From positions 372,001 through 436,000 of the forward strand of contig JAXQJY010000032.1 in NCBI GenBank assembly GCA_037042185.1: a stretch of DNA of 64,000 nucleotides, given 5' to 3'. The position numbers and the translations under genes were made by a program. Source of the stretch: Sordariomycetes sp. S80-01Y (Eukaryota; Ascomycota; Sordariomycetes). The notes beneath the pieces are model-generated. The model had not been told where the DNA came from and did no database searches. It saw nothing but the letters and a program-made list of their open reading frames with translations. Shown in pieces: positions 37,302 to 49,822 of the stretch (within the stretch, counting starts at the first letter, position 1; every line of letters starts with the position of its first letter).

Positions 37302-39957
37302 CTTGGTGGCTGTAGCTCGGGAGAGCAATATGAACCACGCGAAGCTCGAAATGTATAGGTAGTTGGTTGAAAATTGCTAAAAAGAGCTTTAGAAAGCTTT
37401 CTCTGTATGCAAACTTCGTTTATCCAAGCTCAGTGATCTCGAATAAAGTCAAAGAAATCACGTAGTGAAACTTGAAGTCGAGTTCGAGGTAGCTCCAAAA
37501 CTTCGAGTCGCGAAATTTACGGTCACGATGCAGATCTTAGGATCGGAATGAGGACCCTGGAATCCAGCAAAAGCCAAAGTCGCATCTACGATGACCTATT
37601 CTGGTCAGGTAGCATGGCAATACCCAGCCCCCCAGTTGCGTTTCTGCCGTCCTCCGGGCGGCATTACCCCGTCTTAGGCTGGACACACCAAAGCCGCCGA
37701 GCGATGTCATCAGGAGGTGGTGCCCGATCGTCCATTGCGATCGTGATTCACAGCATGTCTGGATATGCGGCAGTCTGCCTGTCAAATTGCACGTGCTGTG
37801 CCTTTCTGGGTGAGGTGAGCCGAGCTGCAGCAGCTTCGATCGCGTCGTCGAGGCCGAGTGTCAAGCAACGGGGTGTAGGTTCCTTGAGGCGTGGACGTCT
37901 CGACTTACTCGATCCTTCAGAAGTGGATGAGAAAACAGTCAGACTTGCAAAATACATCGAGATGTTTCAAAAGAAAGACAGCTTATGTCCCGTTCGGGTA
38001 ACTTGACGGAGTGCTGTGCTTGAGACGTGCGGCGTGTTCCGCTCGGTCGATCACCACCGGTGGTCGATGCACACAACAAGGCTTAGCTCGTCGGTTTACG
38101 GGCTACTCTCGCCGCCCTGCCGTGAATAAAGAATAGTATACACCCCTTCTGTGAGATGCATGCGTGATGCTTGGAACAAAGGTCTACGGAGTACTGCAGT
38201 AGACTGGGTGCATGAAGGATTTCCCGAGTCATTGCGTTGCCAGCCACTAACTGTGGGAAGTCATTTGGCTAAGCCAAAGCCGATTCGTTTGTGTAAATGC
38301 CAGGGCGCCTTCGGTCATCCTATTCTTGGAGAAGGGCACATTTGTGACTGGACTAAGCGGACAAGACCCTCCAAGGAACAGGAGACCAGCAGCCATTTGT
38401 CAGGGAACCGGGACAGCAAACATTGAAACACTGTCAAGAACATCATTATCTCAGCCTTCTCAGCCATAGAACTCTCCTGCCGAGACTCAAAAGTGGATCG
38501 CCAGTTATGAACGGTTTGTAGCCGATTGGTGCAACTCCGAAAAGACGTGCATGTTAGGGCGCCGCTCCCGCCCCTGCTGGCAACGCATCGTCGGATACCA
38601 TCCTAGGTGCACCCACACCCCGAGTACGTCTGTATACCTTTTCAGCCCCTCCACACCGGACGACTCGTCGCCCACTCAGATCCGAGACCAAACGCCACAG
38701 ACGGAATTCCAACTAGGCCCCCTCGCCCTAGCCAGCAACTTAATCTGGAAAAGTGGAGGGGGAGGGGAGAGGGGTGCGGGGAGAAAAGTGCGGGCCTGGC
38801 AGGGGAAAAGCACATGCATGGCCAAGAAATTATCCTGTTCGTCGAGACTCGGGGAGCTATCCCAAGGCGGTAATTCTTATCCACGAGGGGATAGCGCGCA
38901 TCTTTTGCCGGCAAAGGTTGATGAAGACGCCATTCTGCAATTGTTCTCTTACCACTTCAACTAGAAGCAGTAGTAGTTCGAGGATCCGTGCAGCGCATGG
39001 TTGCATTCGCACTCACGTCTATATTTTTGGCCTGCATGCTGATCGCCGAGGCTTCCCACGAAGCCGCCGCCGCCATACAAGCTGGTGCAAACATGCCATG
39101 CAGCCGTTGAGCTCTTTAGGTAGACGCCAGGGACTTCAGCTCGAGCGATCTTCGCCTGTCTGCATGAGAGGCATGTGGCGTCCGTCAAAGTTCGCGATCT
39201 CAAAGTCGGCCCCATGTGCCGTGTTCGCGCCTTTGGATCGCGGTTTGAGGATGTCACTGTCAAGACATGCCTGCAGGCTGAGGAATTCGCAATGGCACGT
39301 CGGGGCCGTTCTGTGTAGAGTCGAGCCCCTCGTGGCCATTTTCATCCTTATTTGTTAATTCTGGTCAACACGACGCTGCTGACAGCCAGGTCCGGGACGC
39401 CATCGGCCAATGCGAGCTGACCCGGGGCGGAACTGAGCAGCCGGGTCACGACACCGGACACTCCGAGTGGGAGACACTGAGAAAAGAGTGCACTGGATCC
39501 TGGGGAATTTCCACCATCTGAGTCAGCACCAGTTTGGTCCTGAAGTCACAATGCTCTGCTCGTCTAGTGCATGTTCGGGCGAACAGAGGATGCCAGAGTG
39601 CAACGTAGCCTAACCCAGCACACTCTTCACTTCTTTTGACATCACTCCAGATACCCATTGGGCATGAGGGTATACGGGCGACCCGACTCGGACGTAAGAC
39701 GATGACATGACTTCAAGTGCCGAGACAGCCGCATGGGGTGAACACGAAAAGTACGTGAGAGACAAGCACCAGGGCTTCACACTGCCTGGGGTTTTCTCTT
39801 TTGACTCATGGGCATCACGGTGAAAATTCAGCATCGGACTGTGATGTTAATTAAAGGGGTTTAACGAATGGTATTTAAGCCAAACTCCAGATCCCTGTCA
39901 TGTCTTACCATGAACACGACGCCGACGAACAGGAGGTGAAAGGGATGGTTTGGGCCG
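37302..39957. other. 2.7-kb region with no supported gene; contains the NRPS promoter
   Basis: This lies upstream of the minus-strand NRPS and downstream of the minus-strand hypothetical gene. Open frames up to about 200 codons occur on both strands, but none has a recognisable domain, and they overlap each other. The stretch near the NRPS start (about 37,300-37,500) is comparatively A/T-rich. A 12-bp palindrome lies about 0.75 kb upstream of the start codon. Confidence 0.6.
38053..38064. promoter_or_regulatory. 12-bp perfect palindrome upstream of the NRPS
   Basis: ACCACCGGTGGT is its own reverse complement and is flanked on both sides by CGAT. Its dyad contains CCGG, similar in style to sites bound by dimeric zinc-cluster regulators. 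That it binds a regulator is inference only. Confidence 0.35.
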
Positions 39958-40773
39958 CTAGAGGCTGCCGAGAAATTGGCCCAACGCCGCCTTGTTCTCC
40001 AATTTCTGCTTGATTCTCATCGCACTCGTCACAGCCACAAGTCGGAAGTCTGGACCCAGGCGCAGTCCGTCGTCGAGGAACTCAAAGTCGCCCATCTTGC
40101 GCTTCGTCATGCTGCCCATGCCTCCATGGATGGCAAAAGTGGCCAGCAGCGTGTCCTCCCCCTTTCGCCGCAGCTCGTACGTGCCCGTTTTCTGCAGTCT
40201 CTGGGAGAAGCCACCCTTTTCGTGTTTCCAGTAAAAGGTCTGCTCGATGCCGTCGATATTCATGGTGAAGGGGAAGAAGAACTTCTTTGCGCCCTTGCGT
40301 TCCATGTCGACGTTGACGCTCAGTCCCGTGTTGAGCCTCACCACAAAGCCTTTGCTCATCATGCCGCCACTGCGCTCGGCGCGCGCAATCTCCCGTCCCT
40401 CGTGCTTGTAGTCACCATCGTGCAGTATCAGCCTTCCCGAAAACATGGGGACCTTCCCCGTTAGCAATGGTGACTTTTCGTCGAGCCCGATACTTTGGTG
40501 GTCGTTCGAGTTACTGTCCGTCTTTTGCCAGATGACAAACTTTGGCGGGACCTCGAATGCTACATGGCCTTTGAAGGGGGGCGCGTTCTGGGCTTGATTG
40601 TACTGCGAATCCGGTGAGGCGGACTGCTGGTTGGACGGTGGGTAGGCATGGTGCGGGTTCTGCCACTCAGCGTAACCGTGTGGCGCGGGGGGTCCATGGC
40701 CATAGGAACCGGGAGCAGGATAGCCTGGCGGCACGGTAGAGTGGCCGTCATGTTGGCCGCTGACGTTTTGCAT
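39958..40773 (-). CDS. Conserved hypothetical protein with Pro/Tyr/Gln-rich N terminus
   Basis: 271 residues, single exon, stop at 39958. I chose the ATG at 40773 (MQNVSGQH); the frame stays open upstream to 41082, but only from a GTG. Residues about 10-65 are low-complexity and rich in Pro, Gly, Tyr, His and Gln, probably disordered. The rest is a compact domain with alternating strands (FVIWQK, MFSGRLILHDGDYK, GFVVRLN, FFFPFTM, FYWKHEKGG, YELRRKGEDTLLATF). This could be a beta-barrel of the tubby/LURP-one kind, but I do not recognise the family firmly. No signal peptide or membrane segment. It is transcribed away from the oxygenase gene to its right, so they may share a control region. A role in the peptide pathway is not indicated. 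Confidence 0.7.
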   Translation of the reverse strand: MQNVSGQHDGHSTVPPGYPAPGSYGHGPPAPHGYAEWQNPHHAYPPSNQQSASPDSQYNQAQNAPPFKGHVAFEVPPKFVIWQKTDSNSNDHQSIGLDEKSPLLTGKVPMFSGRLILHDGDYKHEGREIARAERSGGMMSKGFVVRLNTGLSVNVDMERKGAKKFFFPFTMNIDGIEQTFYWKHEKGGFSQRLQKTGTYELRRKGEDTLLATFAIHGGMGSMTKRKMGDFEFLDDGLRLGPDFRLVAVTSAMRIKQKLENKAALGQFLGSL

Positions 40774-42721
40774 TTTCAGAGCCTGTATCGGGTACGAGAT
40801 GGAGGAAGGATGCCGACAAGATGAAGACGATGCAGAGACAAGCGCAGTGACAGCGAGCACGAGGAAGGTCGGAAGGGTGGCAGGGAGCCTGAGGGAGCTT
40901 TTACGTGTAAGCGCGAGGAATGGCGGTGCGTTCGCACGGGCTCTTGGTCGGGGTTTGATAGGATGAGAATATCGATCAACTGGGGATGACGTGGATGATG
41001 CTTCACGGGATGCAAGTGCCGACTCCCGTCGATCAACAATCTGCCCTGGGCTGATGGAAGGCCGAGCGCTGTCAAATGCCACTGCTACTGGGATTGGCGT
41101 TGGCAGTGGCAGTGGCAGTGGACGGCTCTTGCCCTGACAGCGGCCCCCAATGGAACTCCGGATGGACTCAGCTGACGGCGTCCAACTGCCGCGGCGGTCA
41201 CGGTGGACGGCGGAAGGTGTACGGTGTGACGAGGAAAGAGCAACCGACGTTGTGTTGGTGATTCACGGCTCTCGCCAATCACAGCCGGGGGTTGGGGGTA
41301 ACTTCTACGAACAGAGCCACTGGCACGGGGTTTCCGCTGTCATATGTCATCCCGTTCTCGGTCGTGCCTGCCCAACGGTCGTGTTGCAGTGCAGAATGTC
41401 TCAAAAGTCATCCGAGAAGACGAATGAGGCGAGAGCTGAGCCAAGAAGCTGCATGACGGGACCGAGGGGAAATCATTTGGCGTGAGAGCTCAGCGTAACG
41501 TTGAAATGGGGAATCTTTCTCATTAAAATCCCACGCGAAGAGCTGTCTCTTCTCGGACGACAATTAAAATCAACTATGTTGACGATCGAGCCGTCTTTTC
41601 GGACTCTTCGCCTTCGTAGCTGCTTTGGGACGACCTCGTGTTCGGGGCGCCATTAGGCCGTCTGACTGACACCAGCAATAAACCTGGGGCCGCCATTGAC
41701 TCCGACGAAAAGCCGATCTGCAATTCTTAAAGAAGTTCTTTTTGATGTTTCACAGACTGCCTTGCGGAAGATGATCGTAAGGAGGTATGTTTCAGCGATT
41801 GCACATTCTTTGGCCACCAACTGCTTCCATGTACGAAGTAAGCGCTGTCTCACGGGATCTACAGAGTACCGCAGATGAAGCCCACCCGACTTTTGCAGAT
41901 CTCACCAGCAGCCGCCCTGATGCAAGATGCAAAAACTCACCCCAGCCGTGTTTCTAGGAACATTAAGAATGCTCAGCCTACGAGGACAATGGTCCCCTTG
42001 TCCGGGGGTCTGCAGATCGCCATGGCGCCATGGGTAAAGCTCGCATGGCGGCATCCCTGACGACGGCACCAACTTCGCGTTGCGCACCCTGCACCAGCCA
42101 CGTCGGGTATAAGTGCTTCTGTCCAGATGAGGTGCTGAGCCGCTCAGCATGAGGTGACACACACGTGCAGATCCGAAACATCGTGACAGGAGCCTCGACT
42201 CCTCGCGCTTCAGTCCGACTTTACCCCCTCGGGTTTACGGCAGCGCCCTTCTTGTCCGGCTTAGTAGCACTTCGAACGGCCTCGTTCGAGGTGTCAGGAA
42301 TTTACGTCGAACGATCAGCGGTTCCGCGTCGACACTCCCAGCGAGAGTGGCATGGGTGACTTGGGCTCACCGAGCGAAGCACCCTATCTCTGCTTACGGC
42401 GAGAACCAAGAGACCGCCTTCAAGGCAGACGGCATGTGCTGGTGCCGTCACCAGAAACCACAGGCGTCTGCGCGAATTGCTCCCAGAGTTCCACGTCTGG
42501 CAGTAGCTGCCGTTGACGGTCGTCGACAGCCACCATTGCCTCCTCCAGCCTTTACCGGCAATCGATCCTTGGTTCCTCGCCGCTCCGACGAAGCTCCGCT
42601 TAGTCGTGAGCGTGCGTCGAGCGAGATAAAGGGAACCTATAATGGAAGCTTCGCTCCATGTCTGACACCATGCCCATTAACAAAGTACTCCTGTGCTACG
42701 TAGACCGTTTTACACTTTGCG
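40774..42721. other. Divergent intergenic region, no supported gene
   Basis: About 1.9 kb between the minus-strand hypothetical gene and the plus-strand oxygenase gene. It should hold the promoters and 5' leaders of both. It contains a short GGCAGT repeat (about 41,101-41,119) and a 14-bp palindrome at 42020-42033. Small open frames here have no family resemblance. Confidence 0.55.
42020..42033. repeat. 14-bp perfect palindrome
   Basis: CCATGGCGCCATGG reads the same on both strands and lies about 700 bp upstream of the oxygenase start. It could be a protein-binding site or chance. Confidence 0.3.
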
Positions 42722-43972
42722 ATGACTCGGTGCAAACCGCTTGTTGCAACGGCCGTTGCGCCCTTCATCCCGCCTCGAAATTCTGTAGCCGCATCATCGT
42801 CCTCCATGGGCTGGATCGGCCGGCTACCCTGGGGCACGATGCGTGCGATGGCCACGGTGCGCAGGCCTGAATACACAGATAAGACTCGTACAGTTTCCCG
42901 CCTGGACTTTGGCAAATTTCTCCATGGAAACGAACGGGAGCAGAAGGAACTCTGCCGCAAGCTTGTCGACGCCTTTCGTAACGAGGGTTTTGTCAAGCTA
43001 AGAAACCACGGCGTGAGTAATGAACGTGTTTCGGGGGTCTTCGAATGGGTGAGTGTCAAACTATTAGCTTCTCCGCGCCACGTCCTGACACGCAGTAGAA
43101 CAAGCGTTTCTTTAACCTCCCCTTGGACCTGAAGAACAAAGCTGCGCATCCGGAGCAGCCGAATCCCCATCGTGGCTACAGCTACGTCGGTCAGGAGATT
43201 CTATCCAGGGTCAAGGATTTTGAAAAGGGCGACCGCAATGCACCAGTAGTGCACGACATCAAGGTATGCCTTGGAATTCCTACAGAAAAAAGCGTAAGCT
43301 AGTGTCGTCTAATCGTTATTTCAGGAGTCCTACGACCAAGGTCCCGTAGAGGACGCAATGTATCCAAACCGCTGGCCAGACAATGCGGACCTCCCAGGAT
43401 TCCGAAGCTTCATGGAGGGCTTCTACGATGACTGTCACAATGCCCACCGGAACGTCCTACGGGCCATTGCCATGGGGTTCGGCCTCAAGCCAGACTTTTT
43501 CTACGAGCTCTGCAACGTCAACACGTCTGAACTGCGTCTGAACCACTACCCTGCCTGCGCCGCGTCCCAGATCCACGCCGGAGCCATGCGCATCTCGGAG
43601 CACACAGATTTCGGCACGGTAACGCTGCTCTTTCAGGATTCCATGGGCGGGCTGGAGATCGAAGACCAGAAGAAGCGCGGTAGTTACTTCCCCGTCGCTC
43701 CGCAGGACAGGTACGAGATGATCATCAACATCGGCGACTGCCTGCAGCGCTGGACGAACAACACCCTGCGGTCGACGAGCCACCGCGTTGCGCTGCCACC
43801 CTTGGCCGGCGACTGGATTGACAGCCGCTACTCGGTGGCATACTTTGGCAAGCCGAATCGAGACCAACATGTCGGCCCGCTGGCTGAGTTCGTAAGGGAC
43901 GGCGACACGCCTGCCTACGACAACCTCAGCGCGTGGGAGTACAACCAGCAAAAGCTGAATCTCACGTACTAA
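42722..43972 (+). CDS. 2-oxoglutarate/Fe(II)-dependent oxygenase (isopenicillin-N-synthase-like)
   Basis: Soluble oxygenase that would hydroxylate, desaturate or otherwise oxidise a small molecule or peptide residue using Fe(II) and 2-oxoglutarate. Exons: 42722-43048, 43099-43263, 43325-43972; introns of 50 and 61 bp in phase 0; 379 residues. The N-terminal DIOX_N part carries LDFGKFLHGNE and VDAFRNEGFVKLRNHG. The catalytic part has the iron ligands in SEHTDFGTVTLLFQD (HxD) and in TSHRVALPP (distal His), and the co-substrate motif RYSVAYF (RxS). Length and order are normal for the family. The first ATG was used; the first 40 or so residues resemble no domain, and ATGs at codons 29 and 40 are alternatives. 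It lies between the NRPS and the exporter, so it could tailor the peptide or its precursor amino acids, but this rests on position alone. Confidence 0.88.
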
Positions 43973-45487
43973 CTCTACTGTGCTTAACAATTCGGCTGGC
44001 GAGCATCAACATCATCGTTTGGGAGCAAGAATAGCCTGGTTTGTCTACGCCTATGAAATGACGGGGTCTGGTGCATGTCGATGCCGCGGCGGCCGAGTTG
44101 TGTTTTACTAGCAGTGTTTGTTTTCTAAGTATCTATTCTTCTAGAGCTATTAGGTATCTACTCTTCTAGAGCTATTAAATCCGAAGGCACGTTACCAATT
44201 TTTGAACAATCCATCATTTTCATATCTGTGATGGCCCCTCCAGGCTCTACTCTGGTGGGAGAGTGACAGAGGACCTCGCGATTGCATCAGGAGCCCCAAA
44301 AAGACCCAATTCGACCGCTTTAACAAGACACCATGGCTAAGCCATCCATGTTTCAATTTCGTGCCAAGTTTGGGTCTCCAACCACCTGTCATCACCACAA
44401 CACGGGCTCGAGCTGCAGGCTCCCAACCTGCGGGTATGAAGGCCCGGATATGGCCGTCGGCCGCTCACGTCACCCTCGCGCGATGTTACAGTCCGAAGGT
44501 ATTCGATGCAGGCTTACTCGACCTAGTCGCCGTACGGAGGATCGTTGAAGTGCATCGGCGAGAGGAAAGGCGGGAAAGGGCAAAATCGAGGCGGCGCAAA
44601 CGGAGCCTTGTGAGGAACCGGCGTAGACGAGGGGCTGAGGAGGTTTCCCCTCCTACCGTGACGTGCAGGGGTTTCGGGCCAGGGGCGGGCGGTAAGCATA
44701 AGTACGTTGGTGGTCTGGTTTGGGTACATCAAACAAGTACATGCCACTCTGAGCTTCTCCCTCAGGGATAGGCGGCTGAGGCTGAGGCGGGGTCTGGCGC
44801 CTGGGGATACGGTGTGGGGACCGCCTACAGGGGTGCTGGACTAACCGCTCCAGGGGGGGTGTGGCTGGAGTCGGGACCCTCGTCCGTTTCGTGGCGCACC
44901 TCAGTATCCTCCCTCCGTTTACCAACTTCGTCTCTCACGCTCGCATTCAAGTTGCTTTTCGCGCGAGCACGTACAATTCCATCCCCATGCCCAGAGTCCG
45001 CCTGCCGCCGCCCATATGCCGAAGTGGGGACCACGCGCTCCCGTTTTGTCTGGGACAGTCAGACACCATGCCCATGTCAGCATTGTTGCCCTTCGGCTTC
45101 ATCTCAGCGACTCTGTCCACCGGTCAGAGGAGCTGGGCTCCCACTCATCCGCCCTCACTGGCTACCGCTGTTCGTCATCGGTCATCGATCGTTGTCGGGT
45201 CTCTCGTTACTCTGGCCCTCCACCAGGCGCCGAAGGATTCAACACGATCCTCCGAATCGGTTTGCAGGTCCCGAAACACTCTGACATACGTTCTTCCAAA
45301 GGCCGCTCAATGCTCAGCCCACGCTCTGGAGCTCAGTCGTGGTGTCCAAGCCAAGCCTGAGTCTCTCGTCTCTCACCTGTCCCGTGGGCTCCACCATCGT
45401 CAACTGAATCACCAGGTGCAAAGGCCTTCCCACTGCGAACTTGCTCACACTGAGGCATCGTGAATCCCATCCCCTCTACCGTTGACA
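43973..45487. other. Intergenic region upstream of the exporter, no supported gene
   Basis: About 1.5 kb with overlapping short frames on both strands and no recognisable protein. It contains a 24-bp tandem duplication at 44129-44177 and, further right, C-rich pyrimidine tracts of the kind common in fungal promoters. Confidence 0.55.
44129..44177. repeat. Tandem duplication, 2 x 24 bp
   Basis: Two copies of a unit containing TTCTAGAGCTATTA, at 44129-44152 and 44154-44177, differ at one base (T to C) and are separated by one G. It lies about 160 bp after the oxygenase stop and is probably a recent slippage event in the 3' flank. Confidence 0.75.
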
Positions 45488-48400
45488 ATGGTTCCAGAAG
45501 GGCCTTCCCGCTCATGCAGCGACCATGAAGGGAGACTATCGGTGCAGCGAGATTCCTCGCAACGGAATTCCTTTCGCGACTCATCAAATCTAGAGATGGA
45601 CCTTTTGCCGGACAACCACCAGACGTCCCGTCCGCAGGCTTTCTCCAACCTTAACGGCGATTCTGACTCGATAACCGTCAACCAACGGCCTCATTCGAGG
45701 TCTCTGGGGCCCCAGGACACGGCTTCAGCCCATCAGCCTAGCGTAGAAGCCGGAGGAGCAACATCAGAGGCACCCTTGGCTCCAGCAAACGACAACAGGG
45801 ACGAGGCTTCACAAACGGATGCCGCAACTCCTGCGGGCGAAGAGCCCCCGGATCCCTACTCTAAGCTTCCAGAGCATCAAGCCAACATTCTCAGACGCCA
45901 AGTCGAAACACCTCAACGGTCCTATGCCTTCTGGACGATGTACCGCTATGCCACCAAGCTCGATGTAGCCATCATCATCGTCTCAGCGCTGGCGTCTGTG
46001 GCCTCAGGCGCCGCTATGCCGCTCATGACCATCATCTTCGGCGGGCTCCAGGGCACTTTTCAGGACTACATGTTCCTCGAGACCATCTCTTATGCCCAGT
46101 TTGAGGATGAGATTGCGCGCTTTGTGCTGTATTTTGTGTACCTTGCCATCGGCATCTTCTTCGCCACCTACATATCCACCGTGGGCTTCATCTACACCGG
46201 CGAGCACATCACGACGAATCTGCGCCAGAGGTATCTTGAGAGCTGCCTGCGCCAGAACATCGGCTTCTTTGACAAGTTCGGCGCTGGAGAGGTCGCTGTC
46301 AAGATCACATCAGACGCCAACCGCATCCAAGATGGCATCTCCGAGAAGGTTGGCCTGCTCATCTCGTCGATTGCCACCGTCTTGACCGGTTTCCTCATTG
46401 GGTTTATCCTCACGTGGAAGTTGACTCTGATAATGTGCTCGGTTATTATCGCTCTCCTACTCAACACTGCCATATGGACCATTTGCATTGTCAAGTATGC
46501 CATGCCAATGGCTATTGCCGCCGCCAAGGCGAGTGGTCTTACTCAGGAAATCTTCTCGGCCATTCGCGTTGCCATTGCCTTTGGCAGCCAGACTCGCCTT
46601 GTGCAGCAGTACGACACGCACCTGAAGGCATCCCAAGGCGCTGGCTTTCGAATGAAAGCAGCTATAGGCATGATGATGGCCGTCGTCATGGGCATGATGC
46701 ACCTGATTTACGGTCTCGGCTTCTGGCAGGGCTCCGTCTTCCTAGCCCGCGACGAAATTGGCATTGAGAAGATGCTCACAGCCCTTATGGCCGTCATGGT
46801 CGGCTCTTTGACCGTTGCTTCCATCGGACCATACTTCCAAGCCTTCACCGATGCTGCCAGCACCGTCTCCCACCTGATGTTTGTCATTGACCGGGAGACG
46901 CCGCTGGATGGCACCGATACCGAAACTGGTGACAAGCCCGAGCATGTTGAGGGCCATCTGCGCTTGCAAAACATCCATCACATCTATCCTTCCCGCCCTG
47001 ATGTCACGGTCATGGACAATGTCACCCTCGACTTTGATGCAGGGAGAGTCACTGCCCTTGTTGGGGCTTCTGGATCTGGGAAGAGTACTATCGTTGGGCT
47101 CATCGAGCGCTTCTACGATCCGGTGCAAGGCCAGGTGTACCTGGACGGGCGCGACATAAGCACGCTCAATCTTCAGTGGCTTCGGCAGCAGGTTGGCCTC
47201 GTTGGCCAGGAGCCGAACCTGTTCGCCGGAACCGTGTACGAGAATATTTCCTATGGCTTGATCGGCTCAAAGCATGAGCACGCAGAGAGCGCGGTTCAGC
47301 GGGAGATGATAGTCACTGCCGCCAGGCAAGCCAACGCTCACGACTTCATTTCGCAGCTGAGCGACGGTTATGATACAGATATTGGTCAGCGTGGTCTCTT
47401 ACTCTCGGGTGGTCAGAAGCAGAGAATTGCGATTGCACGAGCCATTGTCTCCAACCCCAAAAGTGAGTATACCTACTTTCCCCCAAGCCTCTTCGACAAA
47501 ACGTTCGTCAAGATGACTGACCTGTTCTTCACTAGTCTTGCTGCTTGACGAGGCCACCTCGGCGCTCGACACCAAGTCTGAAGGTATTGTCCAGGCAGCA
47601 CTGGACCAGGCAAGTAAAGGGCGCACCACCATCACCATCGCCCACCGCATATCCACCGTCAGGGATGCTTATAAGATCATTGTCATGTCCCAAGGCAGAG
47701 TTGTGGAGCAGGGTGACCACCAGCAGCTGCTCGGGATGCGAGGTGCCTACTTCGACCTCATCAGCGCTCAGCAATTCAACGAGAGGGAGGCGGTGCCACC
47801 TCTCGAGCTCGAAGTTGGTGAGGCTGGGGTCAAGGTTGAGGGTGAAGTGTCGTCCAACAGTACCGACAAGACTCGCCATGGCGGTATCAAGGAGGATGTA
47901 GATCAACCGACTCCGGCCTCCGAGAGCTCGGGGATGCTCGTTACTGCGGATGAAGTTCAGCAGGCCGCTGATGCGGAGAAGGAGACGTATCGGTTGTGGA
48001 CTTTGATTAAGTTCGTCGCCACGTTCAGCAAGCAAGAAACGGGTCTGGTCATTATTGCCTTGCTCTTTTGCATTATTTGTGGCTTGGCCACGCCAGTTCA
48101 GTCCGGTATGTTACGACTCCCTGGCTTCTCACACGTCGCTGACTTTAGCACGCAGTCTTCTTTGCCAAGCAGCTCATCACCCTCAGCTCCATTGGCGTTC
48201 CGGGCCAAGACACGGGCAAAGCTCGGAGCGAGTCCGACTTCTGGTCGCTCATGTTCCTGATGCTTGGTCTGGTCACCTTGATCGCCCACGGTATCCAGGG
48301 CGTAGCCTTCGCGTACACGGCTGAAGCTCTTCTTCGGCGTCTGAGAAGCAGAACGTTGAGTTACATGCTCAGACAGGACGTCAGCTTCTTCGACAGGAAC

Positions 48401-49822
48401 GGGAACAGCCCCAGCTCTTTGACGGCTACTATCGCTGTTGAGACCACACAGCTCACCACAATGGGCGGGACTGCCTTGGGTAACATACTAGTGTCGCTGA
48501 CCACCGTTGTTGGAGGCATCTCTCTATCTCTGGCGATTGGCTGGAAGCTGGCTCTTGTTTGTCTCTCGGTCGTCCCCCTCCTCGTCGCTTGCTCAATCGT
48601 TCGCTTCTATGTCCTGTACAAGTACACGGATCGCGCTTCTCGTCTCTACGTCGCGTCCGCGGCTTACGCATCCGAGAACATATCAGCGATGAGGACCGTC
48701 GCGTCGCTGACTCTGGAGAAGCTCGTGGCTGATAAGTACGGCGACGACCTTCACAGGCAGCGCAAGCAGAGCCTCGTTTCCGTGTCCAAATCAGCAGCGC
48801 TATATGCCGCCTCCCAGTCCTTCATCTTCCTGTGTCTCGGCTTGGCCTTCTGGTACGGCAGCACGTTGCTGGCCACGTACGAATACGACATCTTCCAGTT
48901 CTTCGTCTGTCTGATGTCGGTCATCTTCGGCGCGCAGTCGGCCGGGAGCCTGCTGACCTTCATTCCTGATCTTGTCAAGGCTCGCCATTCGGCTGCTTAC
49001 TTGAAGCAGCTGTTTGACACGAAACCTAAGATTGACACTTGGGATGACACTCAGGGCAAGCGTCTGCTTCACATGGAGGGAAGATTGGAGTTTCAGAACG
49101 TGCACTTCCGCTACCCTACGAGGCCCGAGCGTCCGGTGCTGCAAGGCTTGAACCTACTTCTCGAGCCTGGGAAGCATGCCGCTCTGGTTGGCGCGTCGGG
49201 ATGCGGCAAAAGCACAACCATTGCGCTGCTGGAACGTTTCTACGATCCAAACGGCGGCAAGATCCTGATAGACGGCGAAGACATCACCCGGATCCAGATC
49301 AACAGCTATCGCAACCACGTTGCGCTGGTGAGCCAGGAGCCGGCCTTGTTTGAGGGTTCAATCAGGGACAATATCTGCATGGGCCACGCCGGGAAAGCAG
49401 AAGACGTCCCAGACCGCGTCATTGAGGAGGCTTGCCGTGATGCCGCCATCTACGACTTCATCGTATCCTTACCTGAAGGCTTCAACACGGACATTGGCAG
49501 CGCTGGCTCGCTGCTGTCTGGCGGGCAGAAGCAGCGCATTGCCATCGCCAGGGCCATGGTCCGAAGCCCCAAGATACTGCTTCTCGACGAAGCAACGTCG
49601 GCACTTGATTCGGAATCAGAGCTGCTCGTTCAGACCGCTCTGGAGCGCGCCGCGAAGGGTCGTACGACATTGACAGTTGCTCACCGTCTGACTACGATCC
49701 AGAATGCCGACGTGATTTACGTGATTGATCAGGGTCGTGTGATCGAATCTGGAACCCACCAGGACCTGATGGATCGGAACGGCCGATACACTGAGCTGGT
49801 GAAGCTCCAGTCTTTTGAATGA
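45488..49822 (+). CDS. Full-size ABC transporter, ABCB/multidrug-resistance type
   Basis: ATP-driven exporter of the plasma or organelle membrane. Exons: 45488-47462, 47536-48105, 48156-49822; introns of 73 and 50 bp; 1,403 residues, normal for a TMD-NBD-TMD-NBD pump. Start is the ATG at 45488, giving a hydrophilic N-terminal region of about 150 residues before the first membrane segment near 45,970. NBD1 has Walker [11 protein letters not shown]-loop VGQEPNLF, signature [15 protein letters not shown] and, across intron 1, Walker [16 protein letters not shown]2 repeats these with [32 protein letters not shown] and [12 protein letters not shown]. All ATPase motifs look intact. An acidic linker (about residues 740-820) joins the halves. 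Pumps of this family often sit in secondary-metabolite clusters and export the product or protect the producer. That fits its place about 8 kb from the NRPS promoter, but a general drug pump is equally possible. Confidence 0.94.

Noticed and set aside
37548-38006. Plus-strand open frame of 152 codons in the NRPS upstream region
   Set aside because: No family resemblance and composition like non-coding DNA. I cannot support it as a gene.
39958-41082. Longer 374-codon version of the hypothetical protein, with a possible N-terminal membrane segment
   Set aside because: The extra 103 residues would start at GTG and are Ser/Arg/Pro-rich, typical of a translated 5' leader. The first ATG is at 40773.
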